Position numbers and translations under genes: made by a program. Under the pieces are notes generated by a model, which was not told the DNA's origin, did no database searches, and was given only the letters and a program-made list of their open reading frames with translations. Positions 34,164-44,499 of a stretch of DNA of 64,000 nucleotides are shown here, piece by piece. Origin of the DNA: Aquimarina sp040786285 (GTDB taxonomy: Bacteria > Bacteroidota > Bacteroidia > Flavobacteriales > Flavobacteriaceae); the NCBI RefSeq assembly GCF_040786285.1, contig NZ_JBFMKQ010000004.1, positions 62,001 through 126,000 on the forward strand, read 5' to 3'. How positions within the stretch are numbered: position 1 is the stretch's first letter; each line of letters begins with the position of its first letter.

Positions 34164-34889
34164 TTATTTTGTTTTATAACTATAATTAAATATCTTTTTT
34201 AAATCATTTTCATTTCTATAAGAGAGATTGTTGGATTTAACATAGACATCTAATACGGGAATAGTAATGTTTTTTTCAACTAATTCGGTTATAAATTTCT
34301 TTTTTAATTTAAAAGGGGTAAACGTAGTGCCCTTCATTATATAATAGGTTTCAATTTTTATGATCTTATTTTTGCTTCGATTTAGCATGGGGTCTGGTGA
34401 GCTTTCAATGATTTTCAAAGAATACTTTTTTAAAATTGAAAAATCGGTATTTTCATAAATTACTTCAAATACTTTTTCTTTACCTTCTAAGGGACTGAAA
34501 AACGATTTAAATTCTTTTCCATTTACAATAACTTTATCAATACTTCTAAAATCAAAAATATAAATAGAGTCTCCTTCAATTTGAGACATGAATTCTCCCT
34601 TACTAATATTGAAATTAAAATTACCGAATGTGTAGTTTTTCTTATTGACTTTTATAATAGTTGTATTGTTCCAGCTATCAAACAAGTATACAGAACCATC
34701 TGTAGCGGTAGTAGTTTCTTTAAGAGAAGAAAAGCTTCCGCTTAAGATAGCAGCCTGTCTTTTAAAATTGTTAAATTTTATTGGTTGCCCCGCCGCATTA
34801 CTGTTAAAGTCTGTCGATGTTAGGTTTTGAGCATATGTACAACTAATTGTAAAAAATAATGCTATGGCAATAATGTGTAAATTCTTCAT
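34164..34889 (-). CDS. Secreted protein of unknown function
   Basis: Taking the start at 34889 gives 241 residues with a signal peptide MKNLHIIAIALFFTISCTYAQ; the frame is open to an earlier ATG at 34928, which would add 13 residues before the signal. The mature protein is strand-rich and lysine-rich (IIKVNKKNYTFGNFNFNISKGEF; ENTDFSILKKYSLKI) and resembles the many Flavobacteriaceae secreted proteins of unknown role. No catalytic motif. It follows the large FG-GAP lipoprotein on the same strand, 118 bp apart. Confidence 0.65.
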   Translation of the reverse strand: MKNLHIIAIALFFTISCTYAQNLTSTDFNSNAAGQPIKFNNFKRQAAILSGSFSSLKETTTATDGSVYLFDSWNNTTIIKVNKKNYTFGNFNFNISKGEFMSQIEGDSIYIFDFRSIDKVIVNGKEFKSFFSPLEGKEKVFEVIYENTDFSILKKYSLKIIESSPDPMLNRSKNKIIKIETYYIMKGTTFTPFKLKKKFITELVEKNITIPVLDVYVKSNNLSYRNENDLKKIFNYSYKTK

Positions 34890-35007
34890 GACATAATGAT
34901 TTATAGTTGTTTTTAAATATGCTTTCATCCGAAAGCAAAGAAAAAATGTTGATTAACAATAAAATTATGAAACTTTATTTTTGTTGTTAAAAACTCATGG
35001 TATTTTC

Positions 35008-38000
35008 TTACAGTTGGGTATGCCGTTTAAGTTGAAAGGTTTCAATATCTGCATTATTAAGACCAATAAGTAAGAATTGTTTATTGTTTTGTAATATGCA
35101 TTCCATAGATTTTGCATTACCATTAATATACAATCCTGTTTTATCTGGTCCGAGTACACTGTATCCATTTTTTTTATTTGAAAGCATTACCAATCCAAAT
35201 GCGTTATCTAGACGAGGGGTTTCCACTTCAGTATTATAAATAGTTCCAACAATAATTATATCTTCATAGCCATCTCCATTGAAATCAAGCGATTCGCTAT
35301 CTAAAATTGGTATTGTTTGAGCCATTTTAGGAAGGATTATTTTTTCAAAACTATCATTGCCCTTGTTTAAAAGAAGAACAGAATTAAATTCGTTTGCTTC
35401 ACGTTGGTATGCGGTATTAATTTTGTCTCCGTAAATTTTCTCTAAATCTGCATTGGCAAACTCTTGATATGTTGGGATTTTTTTTGCGATAAATGGCATT
35501 TGTTGCGACGAGCATTCACGCCCTCTGGCGGGAACAAAATTTCCATTGTATTTATAGCTTAATACGACATCATGAGTCCCGTTTGAGTCAAAATCATCTG
35601 CGTAAACTCGTAATGGTTTTTGCTTGGTTGCCTTAAACTTTAAATTTAAACCAACGTTTCCAATGATATAATCTTTATTACCATCATTATTAATATCAGT
35701 TTCAGTAATAGAAAACCACCATCCTTTTTCCTTATCCAAATTACTTTTATTTGAAATATCTTTAAAAACTCCTTGTTCATTTTTAAACAACCCAATAGAA
35801 GTCCATTCGCCAACAGCGATAAAATCTTGCCACCCATCATTGTTGAAATCGGTAGCAATTACTTTATTTACAATCCCAAAATTTTCAAATGAAGGGGCAA
35901 TTTGTTTGGTTACATTTTTAAATGTCCCATTGACATTTTCATAAATTATGGATGATTCTGGGATAGGGTATTTTTGAGATACGATCCTATTTCCAATAAT
36001 TAGGTCAAAATCACCATCGTTATCAAAATCAATTTTTGCTATAGTTTTTCCGCTAAAACTTGGATTGTTATCAGAGAATTGATGTTTTGTAAAGTTTGCA
36101 TTCCCGTCATTTATATATAATCTATCTTTTAGGTATTTTGAATTTTCTTTAAATTCATTTCCTCCACTTACCACATATATGTCAGTATCGCCATCAGAAT
36201 CAAAATCAAAAAATAAGGTTTCCATGTCTTCAAATTGAGCATCCCTAAGAAATAGATCAGTATTACTTTTTTTAAACCCTTGTTTAGTTTGTATAAATAA
36301 CTGCCCTGCTTGTCCAGAGGCACCACCAATATATACATCCTCTTTTTTATCCCCATTTACATCTCCTTTTGCAATACAAGGGCCTAATGTTGATTGTTTA
36401 TAGGGTAACAATATTTCATTTTCAAAATCATTGTAATCGTTTTCTGTATGTTTAAAACGTATAAGATTCTTTGTTTTATTAAATGAGATGGGTTGTTTTA
36501 GGGATTCTGATCTTTTTTTGAAAACAGCATTTTTTTCAGATACATTTAGAGTTGTATTTACTTTTACATTATATAATCTTTCGTGTTTTCCGGATAGCCA
36601 TGTAATTTTTACAGTATCTATAGATGTCGTTTTGCCTAAACCAAAATGGATAGTTTTGTCAACAGAAGATAAATAACCACGTACCCTTTTTGACTCTTTA
36701 GTTTTTATGATGCCACTATGATATAAAGTTACCTTTGCAAAATCCTCAGATGTCTTACCTGCGGTATTGATTTTCAAAAAGTTTCCATGGTTATTTTCTA
36801 TACTCAAGTTTTTGTATAAAAACGATTCTCCGTCTATATTGTTTACTACAATTTCTAAATCACCGTCATTATCTAAGTCTGAATATGCTGCGCCATTAGA
36901 AAATGAAGGTTCATTGAGTTGCGTAGTAGAAGTTATATCTTCAAAATTTAAATCTCCATTGTTTTTAAAAAGGATATTAGATAATTTTTCTGAGGGTAGG
37001 CGATTATATATTTCTTTTTTTACATCCAAAGGGACATTTCCTTTATAAAATTTTTTTGCCTTATAAATTAATGTCCGTATATCATTGTCCAGAGCGTATT
37101 TTCTATAGCCATTGGTTACATAGATATCATCATTTTGATCGTTGTTAAAATCAAAAACAAGTCCAGCCCAACTCCAATCTGTTTTAGATAGCCCTGTATG
37201 TTGAGCGATATTATGAAAGGTGTTATTGCCAGTATTCAGCTGTAATGAATTAAACATGTATTGATTGTGTAAATTAAGTTTGTTAATTAATAAATCAAAC
37301 TTTTTTACATTCATAGATGCCATTAAAGTTTTAGATCTTACATGATCGCTTGATGCCATGTCTAAAACAAAAATATCTTTTAAATTGTCATTATTTATAT
37401 CTGCAATATCGACGCCCATCCCATAAAACGATACATGTTTGGTATATTCTTTAATTTGGTCTGTAAAAGTGTTGTTCTTATTGTTGATGTATAATGCATC
37501 TGGGACATAATAATCGTTAGCTATGTAGATATCTGGCCATCCATCATTATTAATATCACTAACGCATAATCCCAAGCCAAAACTTGGTTGAAGTAGCCCT
37601 GCTTTTTTTGTGATATTTATAAATTTTCCACCTATGTTTTGGTATAAATGACTCGAACTTTTAATTCGTTTTGACTCTTCCTTAAGAGTATTATAAAAGG
37701 TGGTTGGGTCGACGCCATAATACTCGTTTTCGTTCATTACAATACAATCCAAGTCTCCATCTTTGTCAAAATCAAAAAAAGCAGATTGGGTGCTTAAACC
37801 ATGATCATCTAATCCGTATTCTGAAGCTTTTTCTTTAAAAGTTAAATCTTTTTGATTGATAAGGAGCAGGTTCTTTCTGGAACTCCCCGCTTTGGGTCCT
37901 CCTTGAGAGATATAGATGTCCATCCACCCATCATTATTTACATCTGCAAAGGTGATCCCATTGGACCAGTTTTTATCGATGTTGATATTTGCCGTTGCCG

Positions 38001-38358
38001 ATATATCTTCAAAAACAAGGTTTCCCTTATTTATATAGAGTTTGTTTGGTACTTGGTTGCCACAGAAAAATATATCTTTTAAACCATCATTATTGAGATC
38101 TTCAATGCCAACTCCGGCACCATTATAAAAGAAATCGAAATCGAATAAATTAGATTTTGTGGAAATAGTATCTACAATTGTATTTTTAAAATACAAATTA
38201 CTAGTTGAGGCAGGGACTTTTATAAAATATGGTCGTGAAGATTCTTTTCTTACTTTTTCTTCTGTTTTTTTGTTCTGTACCTTTTTTGCGCTTAAGTCCT
38301 CTTTGCAAGAATAAAGCATAAGAAGTATAGATGGGAATATAAAAAATAATTTGCTCAT
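35008..38358 (-). CDS. FG-GAP/VCBS repeat lipoprotein with ASPIC/UnbV domain (CRTAC1-like)
   Basis: A 1116-residue lipoprotein (lipobox LYSC, Cys18). It carries about fourteen FG-GAP-type repeats, each with a calcium-binding-like DxDxDG/DxNNDG loop (for example DVNNDGWMDIYIS, DFDKDGDLDCIVM, DINNDGWPDIYIA), arranged as two blades sets around a central ASPIC/UnbV domain (about residues 545-625; FLKINTAGKTSEDFAK, KRVRGYLSSVDKTIHFGLG). Such proteins form propellers at the cell surface. They are frequent beside SusC/SusD genes of marine Flavobacteriia, and their ligand is unknown. A terminator separates it from the second SusC/SusD locus. Confidence 0.88.
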   Translation of the reverse strand: MSKLFFIFPSILLMLYSCKEDLSAKKVQNKKTEEKVRKESSRPYFIKVPASTSNLYFKNTIVDTISTKSNLFDFDFFYNGAGVGIEDLNNDGLKDIFFCGNQVPNKLYINKGNLVFEDISATANINIDKNWSNGITFADVNNDGWMDIYISQGGPKAGSSRKNLLLINQKDLTFKEKASEYGLDDHGLSTQSAFFDFDKDGDLDCIVMNENEYYGVDPTTFYNTLKEESKRIKSSSHLYQNIGGKFINITKKAGLLQPSFGLGLCVSDINNDGWPDIYIANDYYVPDALYINNKNNTFTDQIKEYTKHVSFYGMGVDIADINNDNLKDIFVLDMASSDHVRSKTLMASMNVKKFDLLINKLNLHNQYMFNSLQLNTGNNTFHNIAQHTGLSKTDWSWAGLVFDFNNDQNDDIYVTNGYRKYALDNDIRTLIYKAKKFYKGNVPLDVKKEIYNRLPSEKLSNILFKNNGDLNFEDITSTTQLNEPSFSNGAAYSDLDNDGDLEIVVNNIDGESFLYKNLSIENNHGNFLKINTAGKTSEDFAKVTLYHSGIIKTKESKRVRGYLSSVDKTIHFGLGKTTSIDTVKITWLSGKHERLYNVKVNTTLNVSEKNAVFKKRSESLKQPISFNKTKNLIRFKHTENDYNDFENEILLPYKQSTLGPCIAKGDVNGDKKEDVYIGGASGQAGQLFIQTKQGFKKSNTDLFLRDAQFEDMETLFFDFDSDGDTDIYVVSGGNEFKENSKYLKDRLYINDGNANFTKHQFSDNNPSFSGKTIAKIDFDNDGDFDLIIGNRIVSQKYPIPESSIIYENVNGTFKNVTKQIAPSFENFGIVNKVIATDFNNDGWQDFIAVGEWTSIGLFKNEQGVFKDISNKSNLDKEKGWWFSITETDINNDGNKDYIIGNVGLNLKFKATKQKPLRVYADDFDSNGTHDVVLSYKYNGNFVPARGRECSSQQMPFIAKKIPTYQEFANADLEKIYGDKINTAYQREANEFNSVLLLNKGNDSFEKIILPKMAQTIPILDSESLDFNGDGYEDIIIVGTIYNTEVETPRLDNAFGLVMLSNKKNGYSVLGPDKTGLYINGNAKSMECILQNNKQFLLIGLNNADIETFQLKRHTQL

Positions 38359-38533
38359 ATTATTAAATGATTCTATAACTGGTTAAAGATACAAGACCAC
38401 TTCGCTTTTAAAAATAAAACACAGGACTTTTTTTAAACTAAAAACCAGCAGGTCATGTTTTTTATATTTAGGATTACATGGTTACAATCAATCAAAAAGT
38501 GACTTTTTGCTGGATAACAGTGGTGTATAAAAT

Positions 38534-38568
38534 AAAAAAAGGTTTCTACATGTAGAAACCTTTTTTTT
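38534..38568. terminator. Terminator ending the second SusC/SusD locus
   Basis: The palindrome GGTTTCTACATGTAGAAACC is flanked by seven A on the left and eight T on the right, so it can act on both strands. It lies just behind the stop codon of the lipoprotein gene at 38586. Confidence 0.85.
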
Positions 38569-38585
38569 GTTTTATAAGTTATAAG

Positions 38586-39473
38586 CTATAAACAAATATT
38601 TAAAAATATTTCTCCAGCTGCTGGGCCAGGCCCATCTGCTGCTGCTTCAAGTGGGTCAGAGCCATCAAGAGCATCGTAATTTATTTTGTAACTATGTTCA
38701 TCCTCAAAACTACCTGCCGTATATGTAAACACCAATTCTGTAGTTCCGCCAGGAACTGGTATCACAAAATTGGCTCCTCCACCATCGTCTATAGTGTAGT
38801 CGGTAGATGTGCCATCTATGGTTACGGTAATGAATGCGCCATCCCAGCCATCTCCAAAACTATCAACTAAGTTCAAAGTGTATTCTCCAGCAAAAGGTAC
38901 TACAGGAATACATTTTAGGCCGACATTGTATATAAAAGGAGAGGAAAAAAAGGAACCTCCAGAAACTGTTCCTCCTAAATTCTGGTTACTAAACACCCTT
39001 CCATTGGTTAGTTCTAACTCAAAGCGAAAACTAAATACATCCCCTCCGTTATATTCACCAATATTCAACCCATTAACAGCTAAAGCTTCGGCCAATGTAG
39101 ATGAAAAATCTAATCGCGGGAGATCAAAATCTGAAACTGTTAAGCCAGCACCTGTTTCGGTCAAAATTAGTACTTCATCTTTGCTATTGTCAACTCCATC
39201 ATCTTTGTTGTCTGTAAAACTTTGATATAGTCTAATTTCAGAGATCAAGCCACCATTTTGAGCATCTTGTTCTTCAACGGCTACATCAAATACAAATCGA
39301 GCATCGTTGGGGTCAAAAAAATTAAATGTATTAGTAGCACTAATAGTTCTTAAAACAGCTCCATTAGTAACTCCTTCAAAAACATTGTCTACGGTTTTAT
39401 CATCTGTACTGCATGATTGCATCACAGAAAATGCAAAGAGGAGTACAAAAAATTTATTTATATATTTTTTCAT
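38586..39473 (-). CDS. Lipoprotein of the second SusC/SusD locus, unknown function
   Basis: A 295-residue lipoprotein with lipobox VMQSC (Cys21). The N-terminal half is a beta domain similar in style to the first-locus lipoprotein (AVLRTISATNTFNFFDPND; SEIRLYQSFTDNKDDGVDNS). The C-terminal ~100 residues contain the DSFGDGWDGA motif and a repeat of strands (GTTELVFTYTAGSFEDEH), a pattern seen in secreted carbohydrate- or adhesion-related domains. It is the third gene of the operon susC-susD-lipoprotein, 19 bp from susD. Confidence 0.72.
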   Translation of the reverse strand: MKKYINKFFVLLFAFSVMQSCSTDDKTVDNVFEGVTNGAVLRTISATNTFNFFDPNDARFVFDVAVEEQDAQNGGLISEIRLYQSFTDNKDDGVDNSKDEVLILTETGAGLTVSDFDLPRLDFSSTLAEALAVNGLNIGEYNGGDVFSFRFELELTNGRVFSNQNLGGTVSGGSFFSSPFIYNVGLKCIPVVPFAGEYTLNLVDSFGDGWDGAFITVTIDGTSTDYTIDDGGGANFVIPVPGGTTELVFTYTAGSFEDEHSYKINYDALDGSDPLEAAADGPGPAAGEIFLNICL

Positions 39474-39492
39474 GAAGAATATTTTTAAATTA

Positions 39493-41226
39493 TTAATTTG
39501 CTATTGGAGCACTAGGGTTAGTATCCCAAAATACAGGTTGTGCCTGATCTGGTTTTTGACTAATACTAGAGTTTGTGTTCACCTCATTTGCAGGGTAAAA
39601 CAAAGATCTAATAAATGTACCGGGATTAGGATCTAAACTTGGCTGTAAGGTAGTTGGATACCCTGTTCTTCTATAAAAATTATAAGATTCAATTCCGTTA
39701 CCAAATACAGCAATAAAGTATTGTTCTCCTAAAACATCCCATTTCCCTGCCATGTCTGCTGCATCAAAATCTGATTCAACACTTGCAATATAATTACTAA
39801 CATCGGTACTTGAAGGTTCAAAAGAAGTATCTGCAGAAGTATCAAGGCTAACAAAACTTTGTACTTTGGCAATAGATTTTGTTATACCGGCAGACATAAA
39901 AGTTCTGGCTGTTCCGGGATCTCCATTTACCATGGCTATTTCTGCTTGCATAAAATCTACCCATGCAGCTGTTAAAATAGGTGTGATTCCTGCACCACCA
40001 CCACCTGCTCCTGCAGCAACATTTTTATTGTCTGGGTCTGTGTCAAATCGATCATCGTCAAAATTTCCACCAACAGGGTAAACACCAAATGTAGTACGTA
40101 AAAAACCGTCTGGTGGGATACCAGCATCATCATGGTGATCTCTTCCCCAGTATCCATTATCTAAATAGCAAAATGTAAATCCGCCTGTAACATAATGTGC
40201 AGGGGCGCTTTGTAAAGAGCATTGTAAGGTTTCTTCATCAGGAGGTACTCCGGTAGCACCAGGAACAGCACCAATTTGTCTATAAAAGTAGTAGCGAATT
40301 CTTGGATCCATAGAAGTATCCATTTTGTTCATTAACCAGTTAGACATGTAATCACCAGCTCCGGTAGCCGTATAATTTAAGCCATATCTGGGATGTCTGG
40401 TATCAGGTTGAGAAGGGCTTGTGGCAGGCCAATTAAATTGAAAATCATCTGCCGTAGCACTAATATAGTCTCCAGAACTTAATATATCTGCAATACTCGT
40501 TAATGCAGTAGGATCTACTAAACGTCTTTGATTGTATAAACGCATTTTAAGCGTGTTTGTAGCTTTAACCCATTTTTCATAGTCGTTTCCGTAAAAGAAA
40601 ATTGTTGAAGGTTCAAGCTGAGCAATTATGTCACTTTCGAAATTTACAATAGCATTGTCTAAAAGAACCAATGCAGCATCGTAAATAGAGGCTCCACTAT
40701 CTGGAGTTGGGTTTAAATTATCTATTCCTGAAATTGCTTCTGTATAGGGTATGTCTCCATAAAAATCGACCATGGCTGTCATTACATAGGCTTCTATAAA
40801 TTGAGCAATGGCGATATGTCTGGTTTGTTGATTTGCTTCTGCAATAGGAACCATAGCTCTAATATCTGCTAAAATACCTTGATAGGCATTTACCCACTCA
40901 TCATCAGAATCACTACCCAAATAATTGGTGCTATATTGTTTGCTCGAAGTTGATGCTGTAAGCCTTGTTAATTCTGTTCCAAAGAGGGATAAACCATCTC
41001 CATTGGTGTTCCCTCCGGTTACCCAATTATCATTTGGATCAAAATCTGCATCCCCTTCTATTTGTCTAACAAAGTCTTCTTGTATAGATGCTAAAAATAA
41101 ATCTACACTTGCTTGCTCTGGAGTTAAAAAATTAGGATCCTCCGTAAGATCTAATTCCTTAGTTTCACATGACAAAACCAGAAAGAGACTTGTTGCTATT
41201 AATATATATCTATTTATATTTTTCAT
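39493..41226 (-). CDS. SusD/RagB family surface lipoprotein (second locus, intact)
   Basis: A 577-residue SusD-like lipoprotein (SusD-like_2 type; lipobox VLSC, Cys20). TPR-like helices in the first half (EWVNAYQGILADIRAMVPIAE; IAIAQFIEAYVMTAMVDFYGDIPYTEA) are followed by the DPRIRYYFYRQ and SYNFYRRTGYPTTLQP segments typical of the family, ending QPVFWDTNPSAP. It should sit on SusC and hand over substrate. It lies 18 bp from susC and 19 bp from the lipoprotein. The frameshifted paralogue is at 28578-30205. Confidence 0.93.
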   Translation of the reverse strand: MKNINRYILIATSLFLVLSCETKELDLTEDPNFLTPEQASVDLFLASIQEDFVRQIEGDADFDPNDNWVTGGNTNGDGLSLFGTELTRLTASTSSKQYSTNYLGSDSDDEWVNAYQGILADIRAMVPIAEANQQTRHIAIAQFIEAYVMTAMVDFYGDIPYTEAISGIDNLNPTPDSGASIYDAALVLLDNAIVNFESDIIAQLEPSTIFFYGNDYEKWVKATNTLKMRLYNQRRLVDPTALTSIADILSSGDYISATADDFQFNWPATSPSQPDTRHPRYGLNYTATGAGDYMSNWLMNKMDTSMDPRIRYYFYRQIGAVPGATGVPPDEETLQCSLQSAPAHYVTGGFTFCYLDNGYWGRDHHDDAGIPPDGFLRTTFGVYPVGGNFDDDRFDTDPDNKNVAAGAGGGGAGITPILTAAWVDFMQAEIAMVNGDPGTARTFMSAGITKSIAKVQSFVSLDTSADTSFEPSSTDVSNYIASVESDFDAADMAGKWDVLGEQYFIAVFGNGIESYNFYRRTGYPTTLQPSLDPNPGTFIRSLFYPANEVNTNSSISQKPDQAQPVFWDTNPSAPIAN

Positions 41227-41244
41227 TTTTTATAAATTATAAAA

Positions 41245-44200
41245 TTAAAATGTTGCCTTTACGCTAAATCCATATCTTCTAGCACTAGGGCCATTAATGA
41301 AATCAAAACCAAAGCCGTTTCCTACACCGGTTCCAGAAGTATTTGGATCAAAACGTGCACCATCTGGAGTATTTACAGCATCATACCATAGGTTGTTGCC
41401 GGATGCAGTTATTGATAAAGATCCAAAAGGTGTTTTGTTTAAGAATTTTTTTGGAAAAGTATAAGCAAGTGAAACTTCTTGTAGCCTGATTAATGTGGCA
41501 TCGTATACTTGGTTTTCGTTAGGGCCAAATAGGATATTACTAAAATAATAATCAGAATTATTTATTTGTATTGTATTTGGGTTCCCATTAGCGTCAACTC
41601 CTGGTAAAATAAAAGTATTTTCTCTATCTAAAGTTTCTACAATTAGACCTCTACCTAATAAAGTAGAAACGGTACTTGAATAAATATCCCCACCTTGAGT
41701 GTAGTTTAACTGTACCCCTAATGAGAAATTTTTATATGAAAAAGTATTTTTAACGTTCATGACATAGTCTGGATTTGGGTCTCCAATAATCCCATCTTCA
41801 GGATCTTGGATATAAAATCCATCTGAACCAACTACTTTATTACCATTGTCATCTCTTAATATTCTGGTGCCAAAAAGAACACCAAGTGGTTCTCCTTTAA
41901 TAGCTGCGTTTCCAAGATTAGAAAAACCAGAGTATACCACTAAATCTGTATCTAATCCTAAATCAGTAACTTCAGACTTATAGGTAGTAAAATTTAAGTT
42001 AGCATCCCAGTTAAACCCATCCTCTTCTATACTTTGAACAATGTTAACCCCCAAGTCCAATTCGAGACCATTATTTTTAATCTCACCAATATTTGTTCGT
42101 ATAGTAGTGTTACCTGAAGTTGGTCCTAAAGGCCTATTGATAATTAAGTCTTCGGTGATTCTTGAGTATAGAGATAAGTCTACAGAAATCCTGCTTTTCC
42201 ATAGTCGAGCTTCCAAACCTACTTCGTATTCTGTTAATAATTCTGGTTTTAGATCTGGATTTCCTAAAATATTACTTGTAGTATTGGATACTACATTAGA
42301 GCCTCCATTTTGAAAATCTTGTGTGTCTAAAAATAATGTATTAGCAACAGGGAATCCAGGATCTCCAAAACTTGCAGAAGTTCCATATCCTGCTCTAATT
42401 TTTAAATAGTTGATTGCATCCGATTTTATACCACTAAAAGCGGCAGTGGGTAAAAAGGAAACGCTGGCACTTGGGTAAAAAATAGATCTGTTCTCACTTT
42501 CAAAATTGGATACCCAATCGTTTCTTCCTGCAAGGGTTACAAATAAGAAATTATCATAATCAAATTCTGCTTGCCCATATACACCTACAATGTTTCTTTC
42601 AAAGAAAGATTGGATTTCGTTGTTTTTTGCGAAGTTAAAATGCCTTAAAACACCAAATGATTGTTGACCGTCACTAGCAGTACCATTTTGATCAAAAATT
42701 AAATTTCTTGTAGTAGCACCCACACTAAAATTGGTGCCTATTTTTTCAGTAATTTGAGAATTTCCTGTCAAAGATATATTATGATCGTAAATAGAGTTTA
42801 GGTTATTCCATGTTTCATAAAAACCACTAGCCAACCTTACATCACCACTATTACTGTTTACTCCTCCTTTATTTTGAAAGTTTGTATTGCTCTCATTATA
42901 AACATCAATACCTGCACGATAAAAAATGTTTAAGTTATCATTAAAATTATATTGTACGGTAGCGTTACCAAAAACACGATTCGTTAATTGTGAAGTTTGT
43001 GCATTGTTTAAGGTCCATAACGGATGCTGGATACTATTGTTTTGTCTATAATATACACTACCACCTGTTACGGGATCTTGAAAAGGTAAACCTTGGACGT
43101 CAATACTCCTAGGTGTAAACCATAAATCCCCAAAAATAGAGGAACCAGTACCTTCAGCTCCATTACCCTGACTTAAGGCAACTGGAGGAGAAACGAAATT
43201 TGTTCTGGCAAAATTTAAAGTCCCACTGACGGTAAACTTATTGCTAAGTTTTGCATTACCCCCTATACCTAAAGTATTACGTCCTAATTTATTTCCAGGA
43301 GTAAAGCCTTCATCGTCCAGATGACCATAATTTACATTATATGATATATCTCCATTATCTGAAACTCCTCTTAAGTTTACAGATACAGAAGCAGCTCCTC
43401 CTATTCTAAAAAACTTTTCTACACTATCATAGGGTCTCCAGTCATAACGTGCTCCTTGAAATTCAGGGAAAGCTGCTTGGATTGCTGGAGTAGAGGTAGA
43501 ATATGGATGTGGAAGTGTAGCATTTTCATCAATAGCAGAACTGTTTCCATAACCAGAAACTCCTTCTTCTCTAAAGCTAGGTCCCCAGTTACTAAAAAAC
43601 CATCCAAAAGATTGATCAAAACCATTACCATATTCATCCTGATAATCTGGTAGCGAGGCTATTTGGGTGAAAAAATAGGAAGAAGAAACAGTTATTTCCA
43701 TTTTCTTTTGAGCATTACCGGCAGCTCCTGCCTTAGTAGTGATCAATACAACACCGTTCCTACCGTCACTTCCGTATAAGGTTGCGGCAGCTAAGCCTTT
43801 TAATACACTTACACTTTCAATACTATTAGGATCCAAATCTAAAAATCTACTAGATCCATTATTACCATTTACAAAGTCATTTCGAGCTCCTTGTCGGCCC
43901 GAAGCATTAGTGTCTGTGCTAAATGGCACACCGTCTACAATAAATAATGCCTGGTTGCTTGAACTGAACGAGTTTTGCCCTCTAATAACAATATTAGTAC
44001 CAGATCCGGTAAGACCACTCTGTTGTGTGATCTGTACCCCGGCAGCTTTACCAAATAATACTCTTCCAATATCTCCTTCAGAGCGTTGCTCAATTTCTTG
44101 ACTTTGAATTTCGCTCACCGCATACCCCAGAGATTTCTTTTCTCGTTTTATACCTTGAGCAGTAACAATCACTTCTTCTAATTCTGAAGTCGATGCGATT

Positions 44201-44484
44201 AATTGAATATTAATTGTGTTATTGGGTCCCACAATGGTCTCTTGATTAGAGAAGCCTAAAAAGCTATACATTAGGGTGCTTCCTTCTGAAGCTTCGATGG
44301 AATAATTTCCGTCAAAATCTGATTGAGTTCCCGTATTTGTTCCTTTAATGATAATGTTTACCCCGGGAAGTGGGAGTCCGCCATTATCTGTTATTTTACC
44401 AGTTACGGTTTTTTCTTGCGCAAACGAAATGTGCGCAACTAATGCCATGAAAAGCATTAGAATTTGCTTAGTTAGTGATCTCAT
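41245..44484 (-). CDS. SusC/RagA family TonB-dependent outer-membrane receptor (second locus)
   Basis: A 1079-residue outer-membrane transporter: signal peptide (LMLFMALVAHISFAQ), carboxypeptidase-regulatory-like domain (GGLPLPGVNIIIKGTNTGTQS), plug (KREKKSLGYAVSEIQSQ, VLFGKAAGVQITQQSGL, VLKGLAAATLYGSDGRNG) and barrel ending RYGFSVKATF. It closely follows the first-locus receptor along its whole length, for example DISYNVNYGHLDDEGFTPGN against DVSYNINFGHTDEDGYVPGN. It starts the intact operon. No enzymes accompany it, so the imported compound is unknown. Confidence 0.95.
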   Translation of the reverse strand: MRSLTKQILMLFMALVAHISFAQEKTVTGKITDNGGLPLPGVNIIIKGTNTGTQSDFDGNYSIEASEGSTLMYSFLGFSNQETIVGPNNTINIQLIASTSELEEVIVTAQGIKREKKSLGYAVSEIQSQEIEQRSEGDIGRVLFGKAAGVQITQQSGLTGSGTNIVIRGQNSFSSSNQALFIVDGVPFSTDTNASGRQGARNDFVNGNNGSSRFLDLDPNSIESVSVLKGLAAATLYGSDGRNGVVLITTKAGAAGNAQKKMEITVSSSYFFTQIASLPDYQDEYGNGFDQSFGWFFSNWGPSFREEGVSGYGNSSAIDENATLPHPYSTSTPAIQAAFPEFQGARYDWRPYDSVEKFFRIGGAASVSVNLRGVSDNGDISYNVNYGHLDDEGFTPGNKLGRNTLGIGGNAKLSNKFTVSGTLNFARTNFVSPPVALSQGNGAEGTGSSIFGDLWFTPRSIDVQGLPFQDPVTGGSVYYRQNNSIQHPLWTLNNAQTSQLTNRVFGNATVQYNFNDNLNIFYRAGIDVYNESNTNFQNKGGVNSNSGDVRLASGFYETWNNLNSIYDHNISLTGNSQITEKIGTNFSVGATTRNLIFDQNGTASDGQQSFGVLRHFNFAKNNEIQSFFERNIVGVYGQAEFDYDNFLFVTLAGRNDWVSNFESENRSIFYPSASVSFLPTAAFSGIKSDAINYLKIRAGYGTSASFGDPGFPVANTLFLDTQDFQNGGSNVVSNTTSNILGNPDLKPELLTEYEVGLEARLWKSRISVDLSLYSRITEDLIINRPLGPTSGNTTIRTNIGEIKNNGLELDLGVNIVQSIEEDGFNWDANLNFTTYKSEVTDLGLDTDLVVYSGFSNLGNAAIKGEPLGVLFGTRILRDDNGNKVVGSDGFYIQDPEDGIIGDPNPDYVMNVKNTFSYKNFSLGVQLNYTQGGDIYSSTVSTLLGRGLIVETLDRENTFILPGVDANGNPNTIQINNSDYYFSNILFGPNENQVYDATLIRLQEVSLAYTFPKKFLNKTPFGSLSITASGNNLWYDAVNTPDGARFDPNTSGTGVGNGFGFDFINGPSARRYGFSVKATF

Positions 44485-44499
44485 GTATTTTAATTATTA

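Noticed and set aside
35008..38358. Regular repeats suggesting a CRISPR or tandem array
   Set aside because: The periodicity is coding: each unit is an FG-GAP calcium loop, with variable spacing and sequence.
38809..39225. 138-residue plus-strand frame opposite the second-locus lipoprotein
   Set aside because: Antisense to a real gene with no family features or promoter.
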